A stretch of DNA of 64,000 bases from Mesorhizobium sp. 113-3-3 (GTDB lineage Bacteria > Pseudomonadota > Alphaproteobacteria > Rhizobiales > Rhizobiaceae), in contig NZ_AP023243.1 in assembly GCF_016756495.1 (NCBI RefSeq), forward strand, positions 3,848,501 to 3,912,500, in the 5' to 3' direction. The notes beneath the pieces are model-generated. The model was not told the DNA's origin and did no database searches. It saw only the letters and a program-made list of their open reading frames with translations. Shown in pieces: positions 37,518 through 49,995 of the stretch. Within the stretch, counting starts at the first letter, position 1, and every line of letters starts with the position of its first letter. The translations under genes and the position numbers were made by a program.

Positions 37518-38399
37518 TCAGGCACTCCTCTCGGTGGTCTTGTCGTCATGCGCGGGAGGGTCGGTGCGGTACCAGCCGGTGATGATCGAGCGCAATTCGT
37601 TGATCGGGCCGGCGGCCAGGATCATCAGGATGTGGATGATGAAGAAGCCGACGAGCAGCAGCATGACGGTGAAATGGATGGTCCGCGCCGTCTGCCGTCC
37701 GCCGAGCACCTCGTTGAGGAAGGGCAGCACCGAATTCATGCTGGGCGACATGGCAAGGCCGGTGATGATCATCAGTGGCAACAGCACGAACAGCACCCCG
37801 CCATAAGCCATCTTCTGCAAGGTGTTGTATTCGCGCGTATGGTGGAATTTCAGCTTGGCATGGTCGACGATGTCGCGTGGCAGCCGCTTGAGCTCGTCGA
37901 GGCGCGGGGCGAGATCGCGCCTGATATGGCCATTGACCAGGCCGGCGACCAGCCAGACGAGCAAGGTCGTCGTCAGGATCCAGGCGAAGAAGAAGTGGAT
38001 GACGCGGGCGGTGCCGAGATCATAGTAGGACGGGATGGTCGCCCAGGACGGGAAGCCGCGCGCCGTCTCGTTGCCTGGCGGACCCGACCAGCCAAGCACG
38101 CCGGTCGTGTCGAAGCGGTGCCCGAAGATTGCCGTGTAGCCGCGCGGCCCGGTGCTCGTGTTTTCGGCGCCGATTTCGAAGATGGTGTTGTTGTAGCCGA
38201 AGCCGGATTGCTTGCCGATGTAGAGCTGCGGCCGGGCGTTGAAGATCTGCAGGCCGGAAAGCAGCATGAAGAACAGCGAGATGGCCCAGATCCAGTGCGT
38301 CAGCCGCGTCCAGCGCGATTGCCGGTAGATCAGCGTGCTGTCGCTCGACACGGGAGCGTCCGGCCCGGTGGCGGATTGGCTTCTGGCAACGGATTCCAT
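37518..38399 (-). CDS. cytochrome b561/Ni-hydrogenase-type cytochrome b
   Basis: The 293-residue inner-membrane protein has four main hydrophobic helices with histidines suited to b-haems: H in RLTHWIWAISLFFMLLSGLQ near the N-terminus, VIHFFFAWILTTTLLVWLVA, AYGGVLFVLLPLMIITGLAM, and IHFTVMLLLVGFFIIHILMI. A longer periplasmic loop (about residues 60-130) separates TM1 from TM2. It is first in a three-gene unit with the molybdopterin protein (one base apart) and the GNAT protein, so it is the probable quinol-linked electron donor or acceptor for the exported molybdoenzyme. Confidence 0.86.
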   Translation of the reverse strand: MESVARSQSATGPDAPVSSDSTLIYRQSRWTRLTHWIWAISLFFMLLSGLQIFNARPQLYIGKQSGFGYNNTIFEIGAENTSTGPRGYTAIFGHRFDTTGVLGWSGPPGNETARGFPSWATIPSYYDLGTARVIHFFFAWILTTTLLVWLVAGLVNGHIRRDLAPRLDELKRLPRDIVDHAKLKFHHTREYNTLQKMAYGGVLFVLLPLMIITGLAMSPSMNSVLPFLNEVLGGRQTARTIHFTVMLLLVGFFIIHILMILAAGPINELRSIITGWYRTDPPAHDDKTTERSA

Positions 38400-38496
38400 C
38401 TTGTCTCGTCTCCCGGCGTCACGGCGTGGCCTGCGCGTTCATTGTCCTCCTGATACGTCGCGATCCAAACCGATGTTTCACCCGATCACGGATTTA

Positions 38497-39174
38497 TTAC
38501 GGACCGCCCAGGCTGACAGCGAGATTGACGGCCGCGGCGACAATGACGGTGTTGAAGAAGAACGACAGGATCGAGTGAACGAGCACGACACAACGCATAT
38601 GCGTGGTCGATATGTTGGTGTCAGCGGTTTGCGCGGTCATGCCGATGACCGTCGAGAAATAGAGGAAATCCCAGCCTTCCGGGCGCTTGTCGCCTGGAAA
38701 CAGCAATCCGCCGACCGGGATTTTCGTCTTGGTTTCGGCGTCGACCGCATCGCCGTCCATCCAATAGACATGCGCATAGTGAAGTGCGGCCATGGCATGG
38801 ATGGTGAACCAGCCGAGCGGGATCGACAGCAGCGCGAAACCGAGCTCGACGGAGTTGCCCCTGTTCTTCTGATTGATCAGGAGGAACAGTGAGATAACTG
38901 CGACCACAACGACGACGAACGTCACGGCGAAGATGACCAGCACCGGCTGGTCGGTTGCGCGGGCATTCTTGCTCAGATATTTGCCGGTGAATTTGGGCAT
39001 CTGGCTGACGACGAGAATGACGTAAGCGGCGAAAAAGGCGTTGGCGCCGATCGAATAGGCCAGCTGGGCATGCAGCAGCAACGCGACAAGGAACGCAAGC
39101 GCACCGAAGCACGCCGACATTGCAAACAGCATATGCCGCTGCATGGGTTTTGGGATCGGAGGTTCGGCGGCCAT
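38497..39174 (-). CDS. DUF1345 family integral membrane protein
   Basis: The 225-residue protein has five or six hydrophobic segments (for example MSACFGALAFLVALLLHAQL, VLVIFAVTFVVVVVAVISLF, and a C-terminal VHSILSFFFNTVIVAAAVNL) and the family core WDFLYFSTVIGMTAQTADTN. DUF1345 proteins are of unknown function; the WDFxYFxxTxGxTxQxSD segment looks remotely like an ion-channel pore region. I choose ATG 39174 with GGAG 7 bases upstream over a GTG at 39186. It may be in the same direction as the downstream cytochrome unit but there is a 97-base gap. Confidence 0.8.
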   Translation of the reverse strand: MAAEPPIPKPMQRHMLFAMSACFGALAFLVALLLHAQLAYSIGANAFFAAYVILVVSQMPKFTGKYLSKNARATDQPVLVIFAVTFVVVVVAVISLFLLINQKNRGNSVELGFALLSIPLGWFTIHAMAALHYAHVYWMDGDAVDAETKTKIPVGGLLFPGDKRPEGWDFLYFSTVIGMTAQTADTNISTTHMRCVVLVHSILSFFFNTVIVAAAVNLAVSLGGP

Positions 39175-39205
39175 GGCGGTCTCCACCCTGGATGGCGCTC
39201 TGTTT

Positions 39206-39673
39206 CTAGCTGGGTGTGGCGGATTTCAGGGCGCGCCGCAAGATACGGTCGAGTTCGCCGAGGAACCGCGAACGGTCCTGCGGCGCGAAAGAGGCATTGT
39301 AGCCCTTGCTCTCGCCGGTTTCGCGCAAATGCTGCTTGAGGTCGCGCATGGCCACCGCCATGCCGATGGTTTCGGGCGTGAATGGCCGTCCGGTTGGCCC
39401 GAGCACGTGGGCGCCGAGCGCTACCGCACGAGCGGCGAGCGGAATGTCCGCCGTCACCACGACATCGTTGGATTTGGCGTTCTCGACGATCCAGTCGTCT
39501 GCGGCGTCGGCTCCCTTGGAGACCACGACATTGCGGATCATCGGGTCGCGCGAGGGCCGCAAGCCGCCATTGGAGACGTAGGTGACGACGACGCCAAGGC
39601 GCTCGGCGACTTTTTCGACCTCGGCCTTGACCGGGCAGGCGTCAGCGTCGACGTAGATGGCAGGTGCGGGCAT
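39206..39673 (-). CDS. YaiI/YqxD (DUF188) family protein
   Basis: The 155-residue protein is a full-length DUF188 member, with the PIN-like opening AIYVDADACPVKAEVEKVAE, GADAADDWIVENAKSNDVVV and TADIPLAARAV. The aspartates fit a PIN/FEN-type nuclease fold; activity is unproven for the family. It precedes the DUF1345 gene on the same strand by 31 bases. Confidence 0.92.
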   Translation of the reverse strand: MPAPAIYVDADACPVKAEVEKVAERLGVVVTYVSNGGLRPSRDPMIRNVVVSKGADAADDWIVENAKSNDVVVTADIPLAARAVALGAHVLGPTGRPFTPETIGMAVAMRDLKQHLRETGESKGYNASFAPQDRSRFLGELDRILRRALKSATPS

Positions 39674-39690
39674 AGTCTCTCCGAAACGGA

Positions 39691-39717
39691 CAGGGGCCGG
39701 AACGTGTCCGGCCCCTG
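39691..39717 (-). terminator. hairpin terminator after gfa
   Basis: CAGGGGCCGGA / TCCGGCCCCTG is a perfect 11-bp stem with the loop ACGTG, lying 18 bases beyond the gfa stop on the minus strand and 17 bases before the DUF188 start. On the minus strand it is followed by TCCGTTT. It likely ends the adhC-gfa transcript. Confidence 0.7.
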
Positions 39718-39735
39718 CTTGAAATCTTATAGCGT

Positions 39736-40305
39736 TCAGGCCGGCAAGGCGCCTGACTTCTTCGCCGTCCAGGTGGCGATATAGTCCATCAGGCCGGGGT
39801 TGAGGCAGTCATAGGGTTCGAGCCCGATCGACTTCAACTGCGCCCGGATGCCGTCCATCCGTTTCGGGTCGACGCCGGATTCGATGATCGACGAGACGAA
39901 GGCGGTGAAGCCCGGCGGTGACCAGCCATCCTCGACGAAGCGCTCGGGGTGGATGAAGGACAAGCCCTTGAACGGATGGTCGCGCTCGACCGGACCGTGC
40001 ATATGGACGCCGCAGCCGGTGCAGGCATGGCGCTGAATCAGGGCCGAGGGGTCGACCACTTTCAGCTTGTCGCCGTTCTCGGTGACGGTGACGTCGCCGG
40101 TTCCGGCAACGGCCACCACCGAGAATATGGCGCCTTCCGGCTTCCAGCATTTGGTGCAGCCGCAGGCGTGGTTGTGGGCGATCTGGCCCTTGACCTTCAC
40201 CTTGACCGGCTTGCTGGTGCAGGCGCAGACCAGCGTGCCGCCGGCAAAGCTCGCGCTCTCCTTGGGCAGGCCATTGTCGATTTTCGGATGCAGTTTCTCC
40301 GCCAT
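39736..40305 (-). CDS. gfa: S-(hydroxymethyl)glutathione synthase (glutathione-dependent formaldehyde-activating enzyme)
   Basis: Gfa speeds the condensation of formaldehyde with glutathione. The 189-residue protein ([20 protein letters not shown]) has the zinc-binding cysteines: [16 protein letters not shown] and [13 protein letters not shown]. The start at 40305 has GGAGGAG about 6-7 bases upstream. It lies 67 bases downstream of adhC on the same strand, so the operon performs both steps of the glutathione route: hydroxymethyl-glutathione formation then oxidation. Confidence 0.95.
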   Translation of the reverse strand: MAEKLHPKIDNGLPKESASFAGGTLVCACTSKPVKVKVKGQIAHNHACGCTKCWKPEGAIFSVVAVAGTGDVTVTENGDKLKVVDPSALIQRHACTGCGVHMHGPVERDHPFKGLSFIHPERFVEDGWSPPGFTAFVSSIIESGVDPKRMDGIRAQLKSIGLEPYDCLNPGLMDYIATWTAKKSGALPA

Positions 40306-40372
40306 TCTTTTCTCCTCCCAGTTTTGAACCACAGAGGTCGCTGGCCGGTCGGTCGGCGGCGTGTGGCTTGCT

Positions 40373-41500
<1,128 letters not shown>

Positions 41501-41699
41501 CAGGCGTCCTCCAATGCGAATTTTTTTCCAAGGTTTCAGGTTTTATCGACACGATCAACTGGAAGCTGGTTCCGAGACTGGGCCACAGCGAAGAATTGGA
41601 ATCGCAAATCGATTGAAAGCCAGTGATTTGCATGGCCGGCTTGACCCCGCAAGCACAGGTCATAAAAGGAACGACCGACCGGAGGGGAATGACCTCAGC

Positions 41700-43712
<2,013 letters not shown>

Positions 43713-43762
43713 GGTCTGTTGATATTCGGGTGAGGCCGGCCTGACCTGAATCTCAACAGACC
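43713..43762. repeat. 50-bp intergenic palindromic repeat, copy 1
   Basis: Starting at the pccA stop codon, the element runs from GGTCTGTTGATATTCGGG to CTGAATCTCAACAGACC around a GGCCGGCC centre. The two arms match at about 24 of 27 positions. The same arm sequence recurs at 49858-49992. It sits between two codirectional genes and could act as a transcript-end hairpin for pccA. Confidence 0.75.
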
Positions 43763-43878
43763 TTAGCCGGCAGGCCGCAGCAAGCCTGTGGCTGACTGTC
43801 GTTTGTGCTGGACTGGTATCGTCGGGTCCCGGACAATACATCTCCATCGACTCAGAGCCTTCGGCAGCGCGAGAAACC

Positions 43879-46800
43879 ATGGCGGATGACAGACTTCCAC
43901 GCGATCCTCTGAAGCGCGAAGCCGCGATTGCGGCTGCGCGTCCGGAGGTGCCGGCGCGGCCCTTCGTGCATCTGCGCGTGCATTCGGCCTATTCGCTGCT
44001 CGAGGGCGCGCTTCAGCTCGGCAAGATCGTTGGTCACGCGGTGAAGGACGAGGCGCCTGCGATTGCCGTCACCGACACCAACAATCTTTTCGGCGCGCTG
44101 GAATTCGCGCAGAAGGCGGTCAAGGACGGCATCCAGCCGATCATCGGCTGCCAGATTGCGCTCGCCTTTTCCGGTGAAAACAGCGACGGCCAGCGCGATC
44201 GCCGCCGGCAAGGCCCGGAGATGCGGCCGGTCGTGCTGCTCGCCGCGACCGAAGCCGGATATTCCAATCTGGTCAGGCTGGTCAGCCGCGTTTATCTGGA
44301 AACGCCGCCCGGCGAGGCCGTGCACCTGACAACCGAGATGCTGGAGGGTAAGGCCGATGGGCTGATCTGCCTGAGCGGCGGGCCGCGCGGCCCGATCGGC
44401 AACGCCTTGAAGGAGGATCGCCGCGATCTGGCCGAGGTGCGGCTTTTGGCGCTCAAGGCACTGTTCGGCGACCGGCTCTATGTCGAGCTGGACCGGGTCG
44501 CGGGCTACGATCGGGTCATCGAGCATCAGACGATCGATCTCGCCTATGCGAATGAGCTTCCGCTGGTCGCCACCAATGAAGCGTTTTTCTCGTCGCGCGA
44601 CGATTATGAGGCGCATGACGCGCTGATTGCCATTGCCGAGGGCTCCATTGTTGCCGTCGACACCCGCCGCCGGCTGTCGCCGGACAATTTCCTGCGCAGC
44701 CAGGCCGACATGGCAAAGCTGTTCGCCGACCTGCCGGAAGCGATCGACAACACGGTCGAGATCGCGCAGCGCTGTTCCTATTATCCGAAGACCCGCAGCC
44801 CGATCCTGCCGCGCTTCACCGGCGGTGATGCCTCCGACAAGGACGCGGCCGAAAAGGCCGAGGCCGCCGAGCTCGCCCGCCAGGCGCGGGAAGGGCTCGA
44901 CGCGCGGCTCGCCCTGCACGGACCGACGCCGGGCTACACGGTCGAGCAATATCGCGAGCGGCTCGAATTCGAGCTCGGCATCATCGAGAAGATGAAATTC
45001 CCGGGCTACTTCCTGATCGTTGCCGACTTCATCAAATGGGCCAAGGCGCAAGGCATTCCGGTCGGGCCGGGCCGTGGTTCGGGCGCCGGGTCGCTGGTCG
45101 CCTATTCGACGACCATCACCGATATCGATCCGCTGCGCTTCTCGCTGCTGTTCGAGCGCTTCCTCAATCCCGACCGCGTGTCGATGCCCGACTTCGACAT
45201 CGACTTCTGCCAGGATCGTCGCGAAGAGGTGATCCGCTACGTCCAGCAGAAATACGGCCGCGACCAGGTCGGACAGATCATCACTTTCGGTACGCTGCAG
45301 GCCCGCGCCGTGCTGCGCGACGTCGGCCGCGTGCTGCAGATGCCCTATGGCCAGGTCGACAAGCTGTCGAAAATGGTGCCGCAGAACCCTGCCAATCCGG
45401 TCAAGCTCGCGGATGCCATCGCCAACGAGCCGCGTTTTGCCGAAGAGGCCGAGAAGGAGCCGATCGTCCAGACGCTGCTCGACATGGCGCAGAAGCTGGA
45501 AGGGCTGTACCGCCACGCCTCGACACACGCCGCCGGCATCGTCATCGGCGACCGGCCACTGTCGGAACTGGTACCGATGTACCGCGATCCGCGCTCCGAC
45601 ATGCCGGTCACCCAGTTCAACATGAAATATGTCGAGCAAGCCGGGCTGGTGAAGTTCGACTTCCTCGGCCTGAAGACGCTGACCGTGCTGGAGACGGCGG
45701 TGAAGCTGATCCGCCGGCGCGGCATCGACATCGACCTGGCGACGATCCCGCTCGACGATCCCGAGACCTACGCCATGCTGTCGCGCGGCGAGGTGGTCGG
45801 CGTGTTCCAGGTGGAAAGTGCCGGCATGCGCAAGGCGCTGATCGGCATGCGGCCCGACTGCATCGAGGACATCATCGCGCTCGTCGCTCTCTACCGCCCG
45901 GGCCCGATGGAGAACATCCCGACCTACAACGCCAGAAAGCATGGCGAGGAGGAGATGGCCTCGATCCATCCGAAGATCGACCATCTGGTGAAGGAGACGC
46001 AAGGCGTCATCGTCTACCAGGAACAGGTCATGCAGATCGCGCAGGAGCTGTCCGGCTATTCGCTCGGCGAAGCCGATCTTCTGCGCCGCGCCATGGGCAA
46101 GAAGATCCGCGCCGAGATGGACAAGCAGCGCGAGCGTTTCGTCTCGGGCGCTGTCGAGCGAGGCGTCAGCAAGCCGCAAGCCGACTTCATTTTCGACCTG
46201 CTGGCCAAATTCGCCGACTATGGTTTCAACAAGTCGCACGCCGCCGCTTACGCCGTCGTCTCGTATCAGACGGCCTATCTCAAGGCGCATTATCCGGTCG
46301 AGTTCCTGGCGGCGTCGATGACGCTCGACATGGGCAATACCGACAAGCTCGCCGACTTCCGCCAGGATGCGTTGCGCCTCGGCATCGAGGTGCTGGCGCC
46401 GTCTGTTATGACCAGCTTCCGGCCCTTCGAGGTCGGCGAGAACCGGATCTATTATTCGATGGCGGCGCTCAAGGGCGTCGGCGATGCGGCGGTCGAGCAC
46501 ATCGTTGCCGTGCGTGGCGAGAAGCCGTTCAAGAATCTCGCCGATTTCTGCGAGAGGGTCGACCCCAAGATCGTCGGCAAGCGCGTCTTCGAAAGCCTGA
46601 TCATGGCTGGCGCGCTCGATTGTTTCGGCCACGACCGCGCCCAGTTGCTGGCTGGCGTCGAACGGATGATGGGGCTGGCGTCACTTGCCCAGCAGAATGC
46701 CGTTTCCGGCCAGGCCGACATTTTCGGCGCTTCGCTCGGCGCACAGTCGCAGGCGCTGAACCTGCCGGTGACGGATCCATGGCTCGCCGCCGACCGGCTG

Positions 46801-47406
46801 CACCGCGAATTCCAGGTCGTCGGCTTCTATCTCTCGGCCCATCCGCTCGACGAATACAAGGCGGCTTTGCAGAAGATGCGGGTGCAGAACTGGGCGGAGT
46901 TCTCGGCCGCGGTCAAGCGCGGCGCTTCCGCCGGCCGTCTGGCCGGCACGGTGACCAGCAAACAGGAGCGCAAGACGCGCACCGGCAACAAGATGGGCGT
47001 GGTGGCCTTTTCCGACACCTCCGGCCAGTACGAGGCCGTGCTGTTTTCCGAGGCATTGGCGCAGTACCGTGACCTTTTGGAAGCCGGCCGATCCGTCGTC
47101 ATCACCGTTGCGGCCGAGGACAGGCCCGAGGGCGTTAATTTGCGGATCAATTCCGTGCAATCGCTGGAGGAGGAGGCAAGCCGCATCCAAAAGGCGCTGC
47201 GCATTTTCGTCAGGAACGATGGGCCCGCCTCGATAATCCAGTCCCAGCTCACCCAGCGCGGCGAAAGCCAGGTGAGCATCATCGTGATCAAGGAAGAGGC
47301 GCAGGGCGAGGTCGAGATCGCCTTGCAGGGCGGCTACCGGGTCTCGCCACAAATCGCCTCGGCGATGCGCGCCGTGCCCGGCGTGGTCGAAGTGGAACTG
47401 GTGTGA
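43879..47406 (+). CDS. dnaE: DNA polymerase III subunit alpha
   Basis: DnaE is the replicative polymerase catalytic subunit. The 1175-residue protein has an N-terminal PHP domain (FVHLRVHSAYSLLEGAL from about residue 31), the C-family palm with SMPDFDIDFCQDRREE (catalytic D438 and D440), GPGRGSGAGSLVAY, the fingers (YQEQVMQIAQELSGYSLGEA), a helix-hairpin-helix region and an OB fold near the C-terminus (GTVTSKQERKTRTGNKMGVV). Length and content fit the essential DnaE1, not the error-prone DnaE2. Monocistronic. Confidence 0.98.
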   Translation: MADDRLPRDPLKREAAIAAARPEVPARPFVHLRVHSAYSLLEGALQLGKIVGHAVKDEAPAIAVTDTNNLFGALEFAQKAVKDGIQPIIGCQIALAFSGENSDGQRDRRRQGPEMRPVVLLAATEAGYSNLVRLVSRVYLETPPGEAVHLTTEMLEGKADGLICLSGGPRGPIGNALKEDRRDLAEVRLLALKALFGDRLYVELDRVAGYDRVIEHQTIDLAYANELPLVATNEAFFSSRDDYEAHDALIAIAEGSIVAVDTRRRLSPDNFLRSQADMAKLFADLPEAIDNTVEIAQRCSYYPKTRSPILPRFTGGDASDKDAAEKAEAAELARQAREGLDARLALHGPTPGYTVEQYRERLEFELGIIEKMKFPGYFLIVADFIKWAKAQGIPVGPGRGSGAGSLVAYSTTITDIDPLRFSLLFERFLNPDRVSMPDFDIDFCQDRREEVIRYVQQKYGRDQVGQIITFGTLQARAVLRDVGRVLQMPYGQVDKLSKMVPQNPANPVKLADAIANEPRFAEEAEKEPIVQTLLDMAQKLEGLYRHASTHAAGIVIGDRPLSELVPMYRDPRSDMPVTQFNMKYVEQAGLVKFDFLGLKTLTVLETAVKLIRRRGIDIDLATIPLDDPETYAMLSRGEVVGVFQVESAGMRKALIGMRPDCIEDIIALVALYRPGPMENIPTYNARKHGEEEMASIHPKIDHLVKETQGVIVYQEQVMQIAQELSGYSLGEADLLRRAMGKKIRAEMDKQRERFVSGAVERGVSKPQADFIFDLLAKFADYGFNKSHAAAYAVVSYQTAYLKAHYPVEFLAASMTLDMGNTDKLADFRQDALRLGIEVLAPSVMTSFRPFEVGENRIYYSMAALKGVGDAAVEHIVAVRGEKPFKNLADFCERVDPKIVGKRVFESLIMAGALDCFGHDRAQLLAGVERMMGLASLAQQNAVSGQADIFGASLGAQSQALNLPVTDPWLAADRLHREFQVVGFYLSAHPLDEYKAALQKMRVQNWAEFSAAVKRGASAGRLAGTVTSKQERKTRTGNKMGVVAFSDTSGQYEAVLFSEALAQYRDLLEAGRSVVITVAAEDRPEGVNLRINSVQSLEEEASRIQKALRIFVRNDGPASIIQSQLTQRGESQVSIIVIKEEAQGEVEIALQGGYRVSPQIASAMRAVPGVVEVELV

Positions 47407-47458
47407 CCGGGGCCCCTGGCAGGCGTCGGCACATGCCGCCCATGTCATCGCGATCGGC

Positions 47459-48262
47459 ATGAAGGCCGCGGACAAGCAAGCATCACAGGATCGTTCCGCG
47501 ATGGCGCGGCTGCGCGACACGCTGCGCAGGCTCTATCATGGGCGCACGCCGGCCGCCTTCCGGTTTCAGGTTGCGGCAATCGTCATCGATCTGGCCATCA
47601 TCGGCTTCTTCATCGCCACACCCGTCATCCAGCAATCGGCCTCGTTCCTGTGGCTGGATTATGCGGTGGCGGCGCTCGTCGGCGCCGATCTGGTCGCCAG
47701 GCTGCTGGCCTCCAACGACATGCTGCGGCTGATGAAGCAGCCGACCTCCTGGGTGGATGTCTTCATCCTGTTGACGCTGCTGATGCCGACGGCGCTCGCC
47801 AATCTCGGTTTTCTGCGCATCCTGCGGCTGTGGTCGCTGTCGCGCAGCGGTTCGATCTGGCGGCATTTCGAGATGCGCGGTCTGAGGCCGTGGCGCGAGG
47901 CAAGCCACGCGGTCATCAACCTGTTGACGTTTCTGTTCGTCATCACCGGCTTCGTCTACACCTTCTTCTTCCGCAACGGCGCCGGTCTGGAAAACTACAT
48001 CGACGCGCTTTATTTCACCGTCGCGACGGTGACGACAACCGGCTTCGGCGACATCGTGCTGCCGGGCATGGCCGGCAAGCTGACGGCGATCGTCACCATG
48101 ATCATCGGCATATCGCTGTTCGTCAGGCTGGCGCAGGCGATCTTCCGGCCGGCCAAGGTTTTCTTCCCCTGTCCGCAATGCGGGCTGCAGCGGCACGAGC
48201 CGGACGCGGTGCACTGCAAGGCCTGCGGGCATGTTCTCAACATACCGGACGCAGGCGACTGA
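47459..48262 (+). CDS. potassium-channel-like six-TM protein with C-terminal zinc ribbon
   Basis: The 267-residue protein resembles voltage-gated cation channels. Membrane helices lie at about 37-57, 64-82, 98-118, 149-170 and 206-230; an S4-like basic helix is LRILRLWSLSRSGSIWRHFE; the pore filter is TTTGFGD (192-198), with GFGD as in many bacterial potassium channels. Residues 238-256 form CPQC-x11-CKAC, a zinc-ribbon pattern directly after the last helix. The start ATG follows a weak ribosome site, 52 bases after dnaE. Potassium selectivity is expected from the filter, gating unknown. Confidence 0.85.
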   Translation: MKAADKQASQDRSAMARLRDTLRRLYHGRTPAAFRFQVAAIVIDLAIIGFFIATPVIQQSASFLWLDYAVAALVGADLVARLLASNDMLRLMKQPTSWVDVFILLTLLMPTALANLGFLRILRLWSLSRSGSIWRHFEMRGLRPWREASHAVINLLTFLFVITGFVYTFFFRNGAGLENYIDALYFTVATVTTTGFGDIVLPGMAGKLTAIVTMIIGISLFVRLAQAIFRPAKVFFPCPQCGLQRHEPDAVHCKACGHVLNIPDAGD

Positions 48263-48273
48263 CTGGCGGACCG

Positions 48274-49155
48274 CTACGATGCCGCCACTTCAGCCGGCTT
48301 TACCGGCTTGCGCTGCAGGTTGAGCAGATTGCCCGTCAGGATCAGCAGCGCGCCGCCGGCGGTGAAGGCGTCGATCTGCTCGTGGTAAAGCAGCCAGCCG
48401 ATCAGCGCCGACAGCGGTACGCGCAGGAAATCCATCGGCGAAATGACGGTGGCGTCGGCATAGACAAGCGCGCGGGCCATACAGAAATGTGACGACATGC
48501 CGGAGAAGGCAATCAGAACGATCCATGGCCACAGCTCCAGCGGCGGATTGCGCCACGTATAGAGCGCCGGAACGAGGCCGACCACCGACTGGATGATCAG
48601 CATCCAGAAGATGATGCGCACGACGCTGTCGGTGCGCGTCAGCGACTTGACCATGACCACAGAGATACCGAAGCAGACCGCGGCACCGAGCACGACGAGA
48701 TGTCCTGGATCGGCCGAGCCGACACCGGGGCGAACGATGACCACCACGCCGATCAGCCCGAGCACGACCGCCGCGAGTTTTGGCCGGGAGAGCCTTTCGC
48801 CGAGAAACGTCACCGCCAGGATCGCCGTCCAGATCGGCGTGGTGAATTCGATCGAGATCAGCACCGCCAGCGGGATAAGCGTCAAGGCGTAGAGCCATGC
48901 CGCCTGGCCGCTATAGTGGACGACATTGCGGACAATATGGGCAAGGGGACGCTGCGTGCGCATCGCCGCGAAGCCGCCGCTCGTCAGCACCAGCGGCAAG
49001 AGGATGAAAAAGCCGATCACCGAGCGCAGTTCCAGCACCTGGAAGACGTTGAGTTCGGCTGTGGTGGCGCGGCCGGCGACCGACATCGCCAGGAAAGAGG
49101 TAATCGACAGCGCCATCCAGAACGCGGCCTTGGGGATCGAGGGGGTGGGTGCCAT
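48274..49155 (-). CDS. EamA/DMT-superfamily transporter
   Basis: The 293-residue protein has ten hydrophobic helices in two EamA halves (for example FWMALSITSFLAMSVAGRAT; then AAWLYALTLIPLAVLISIEF; second half LVVLGAAVCFGISVVMVKSL). These transporters export metabolites or amino acids. Start at 49155 (MAPTPSIPKAAFWMAL) is likely; an ATG at 49206 is in frame. Convergent with the channel gene and divergent from the exported protein. Confidence 0.88.
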   Translation of the reverse strand: MAPTPSIPKAAFWMALSITSFLAMSVAGRATTAELNVFQVLELRSVIGFFILLPLVLTSGGFAAMRTQRPLAHIVRNVVHYSGQAAWLYALTLIPLAVLISIEFTTPIWTAILAVTFLGERLSRPKLAAVVLGLIGVVVIVRPGVGSADPGHLVVLGAAVCFGISVVMVKSLTRTDSVVRIIFWMLIIQSVVGLVPALYTWRNPPLELWPWIVLIAFSGMSSHFCMARALVYADATVISPMDFLRVPLSALIGWLLYHEQIDAFTAGGALLILTGNLLNLQRKPVKPAEVAAS

Positions 49156-49348
49156 GGCAGCTATCTCGCAGGCCGGGGCTCTCGCCGCAATCGCTAGTCG
49201 CTTCATTCTTCTGGGCCAGTTGCAATGGCGTGATGTGCAAACGGTCATGTCGCCAGCGGAACCTGACAGGGCAGTGGGCGTTGAGTCCCGATATTCAGCC
49301 GAGCTTCGCAGGACGTCCTGCCTTTCAGCATCGACAAGGAGAACTTCG

Positions 49349-49855
49349 ATGAGACCATTTGCGCAATTCGCGCTTGCCGGCTGCCTCTTGGTCGCGGCAG
49401 GCGCGGCACACGCCGACGAGACCAAGTTTCTTCAGTCGTTCAAGGGAAATTTTACCGGCAAGGGCACCGTCCAGGTGACCACGGACGTGCCGAACGTCAG
49501 TGTTTCCTGCAGCTTCAAGTCAAATGCGACCTCGACCTCGCTCTCCCTTGATGGCAATTGCCGCGGTCTCGTTGTGGTGTCACGGGCCATCAGCGCCAAT
49601 CTGAAGGTCACAGGTGCGAAATACAGCGGCGTTTATGTCGGGTCCCGCACGGGTCCGGCACAGTTGAACGGCAGCCGTTCGGGCAACGCGATCAATCTCG
49701 GCATCCGCTGGGCCCAGGAGGTCAATGGCGATCGCAAGGCGCGGATGACGGTCGAGAAGCGAGGCGAGAACGGCATCCGGCTGACGGTCACCGACACCGA
49801 TCCCAAAACCGGCAAGAACGTGGTGACGAGCAGGATCGATCTGACGCGCACCTGA
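49349..49855 (+). CDS. exported protein of unknown function
   Basis: The 168-residue protein has a signal peptide (MRPFAQFALAGCLLVAAGAA, HADE follows) and a beta-rich mature part with two cysteines (SCSFKS, GNCRGL) likely joined by a disulfide. AAGGAG lies 8 bases before the ATG. No enzymatic motif is seen. A much longer open frame upstream to 48926 is antisense to the EamA gene and is not real coding. Confidence 0.75.
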   Translation: MRPFAQFALAGCLLVAAGAAHADETKFLQSFKGNFTGKGTVQVTTDVPNVSVSCSFKSNATSTSLSLDGNCRGLVVVSRAISANLKVTGAKYSGVYVGSRTGPAQLNGSRSGNAINLGIRWAQEVNGDRKARMTVEKRGENGIRLTVTDTDPKTGKNVVTSRIDLTRT

Positions 49856-49857
49856 CG

Positions 49858-49992
49858 GGTGTGTCGATATTCAGGTGAGGCCGACCTGCGAACGATGGTT
49901 TCCTGCGCTTCCGGTGCTCACGTACTTCAAGTACGCTCCGCTCCTCGGAAACCATCACTCTCGGTTCGGCCTGACCTGAATCTCGACACACC
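49858..49992. repeat. intergenic palindromic repeat, copy 2, with nested hairpin
   Basis: Outer arms GGTGTGTCGATATTCAGG (49858 onward) and CCTGAATCTCGACACACC (ending 49992) are nearly the same as the arms of the repeat at 43713-43762. Between them lies an extra segment with its own arms GATGGTTTCC (49894-49903) and GGAAACCATC (49947-49956) and an innermost CGTACTTcAAGTACG hairpin. It separates two convergent genes and fills their entire intergenic gap. Confidence 0.75.
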
Positions 49993-49995
49993 AGG

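Noticed and set aside
43852..46632. 926-codon minus-strand open frame antisense to dnaE
   Set aside because: It has the same cause: a shadow of dnaE codon bias, without signal, domain or ribosome site.
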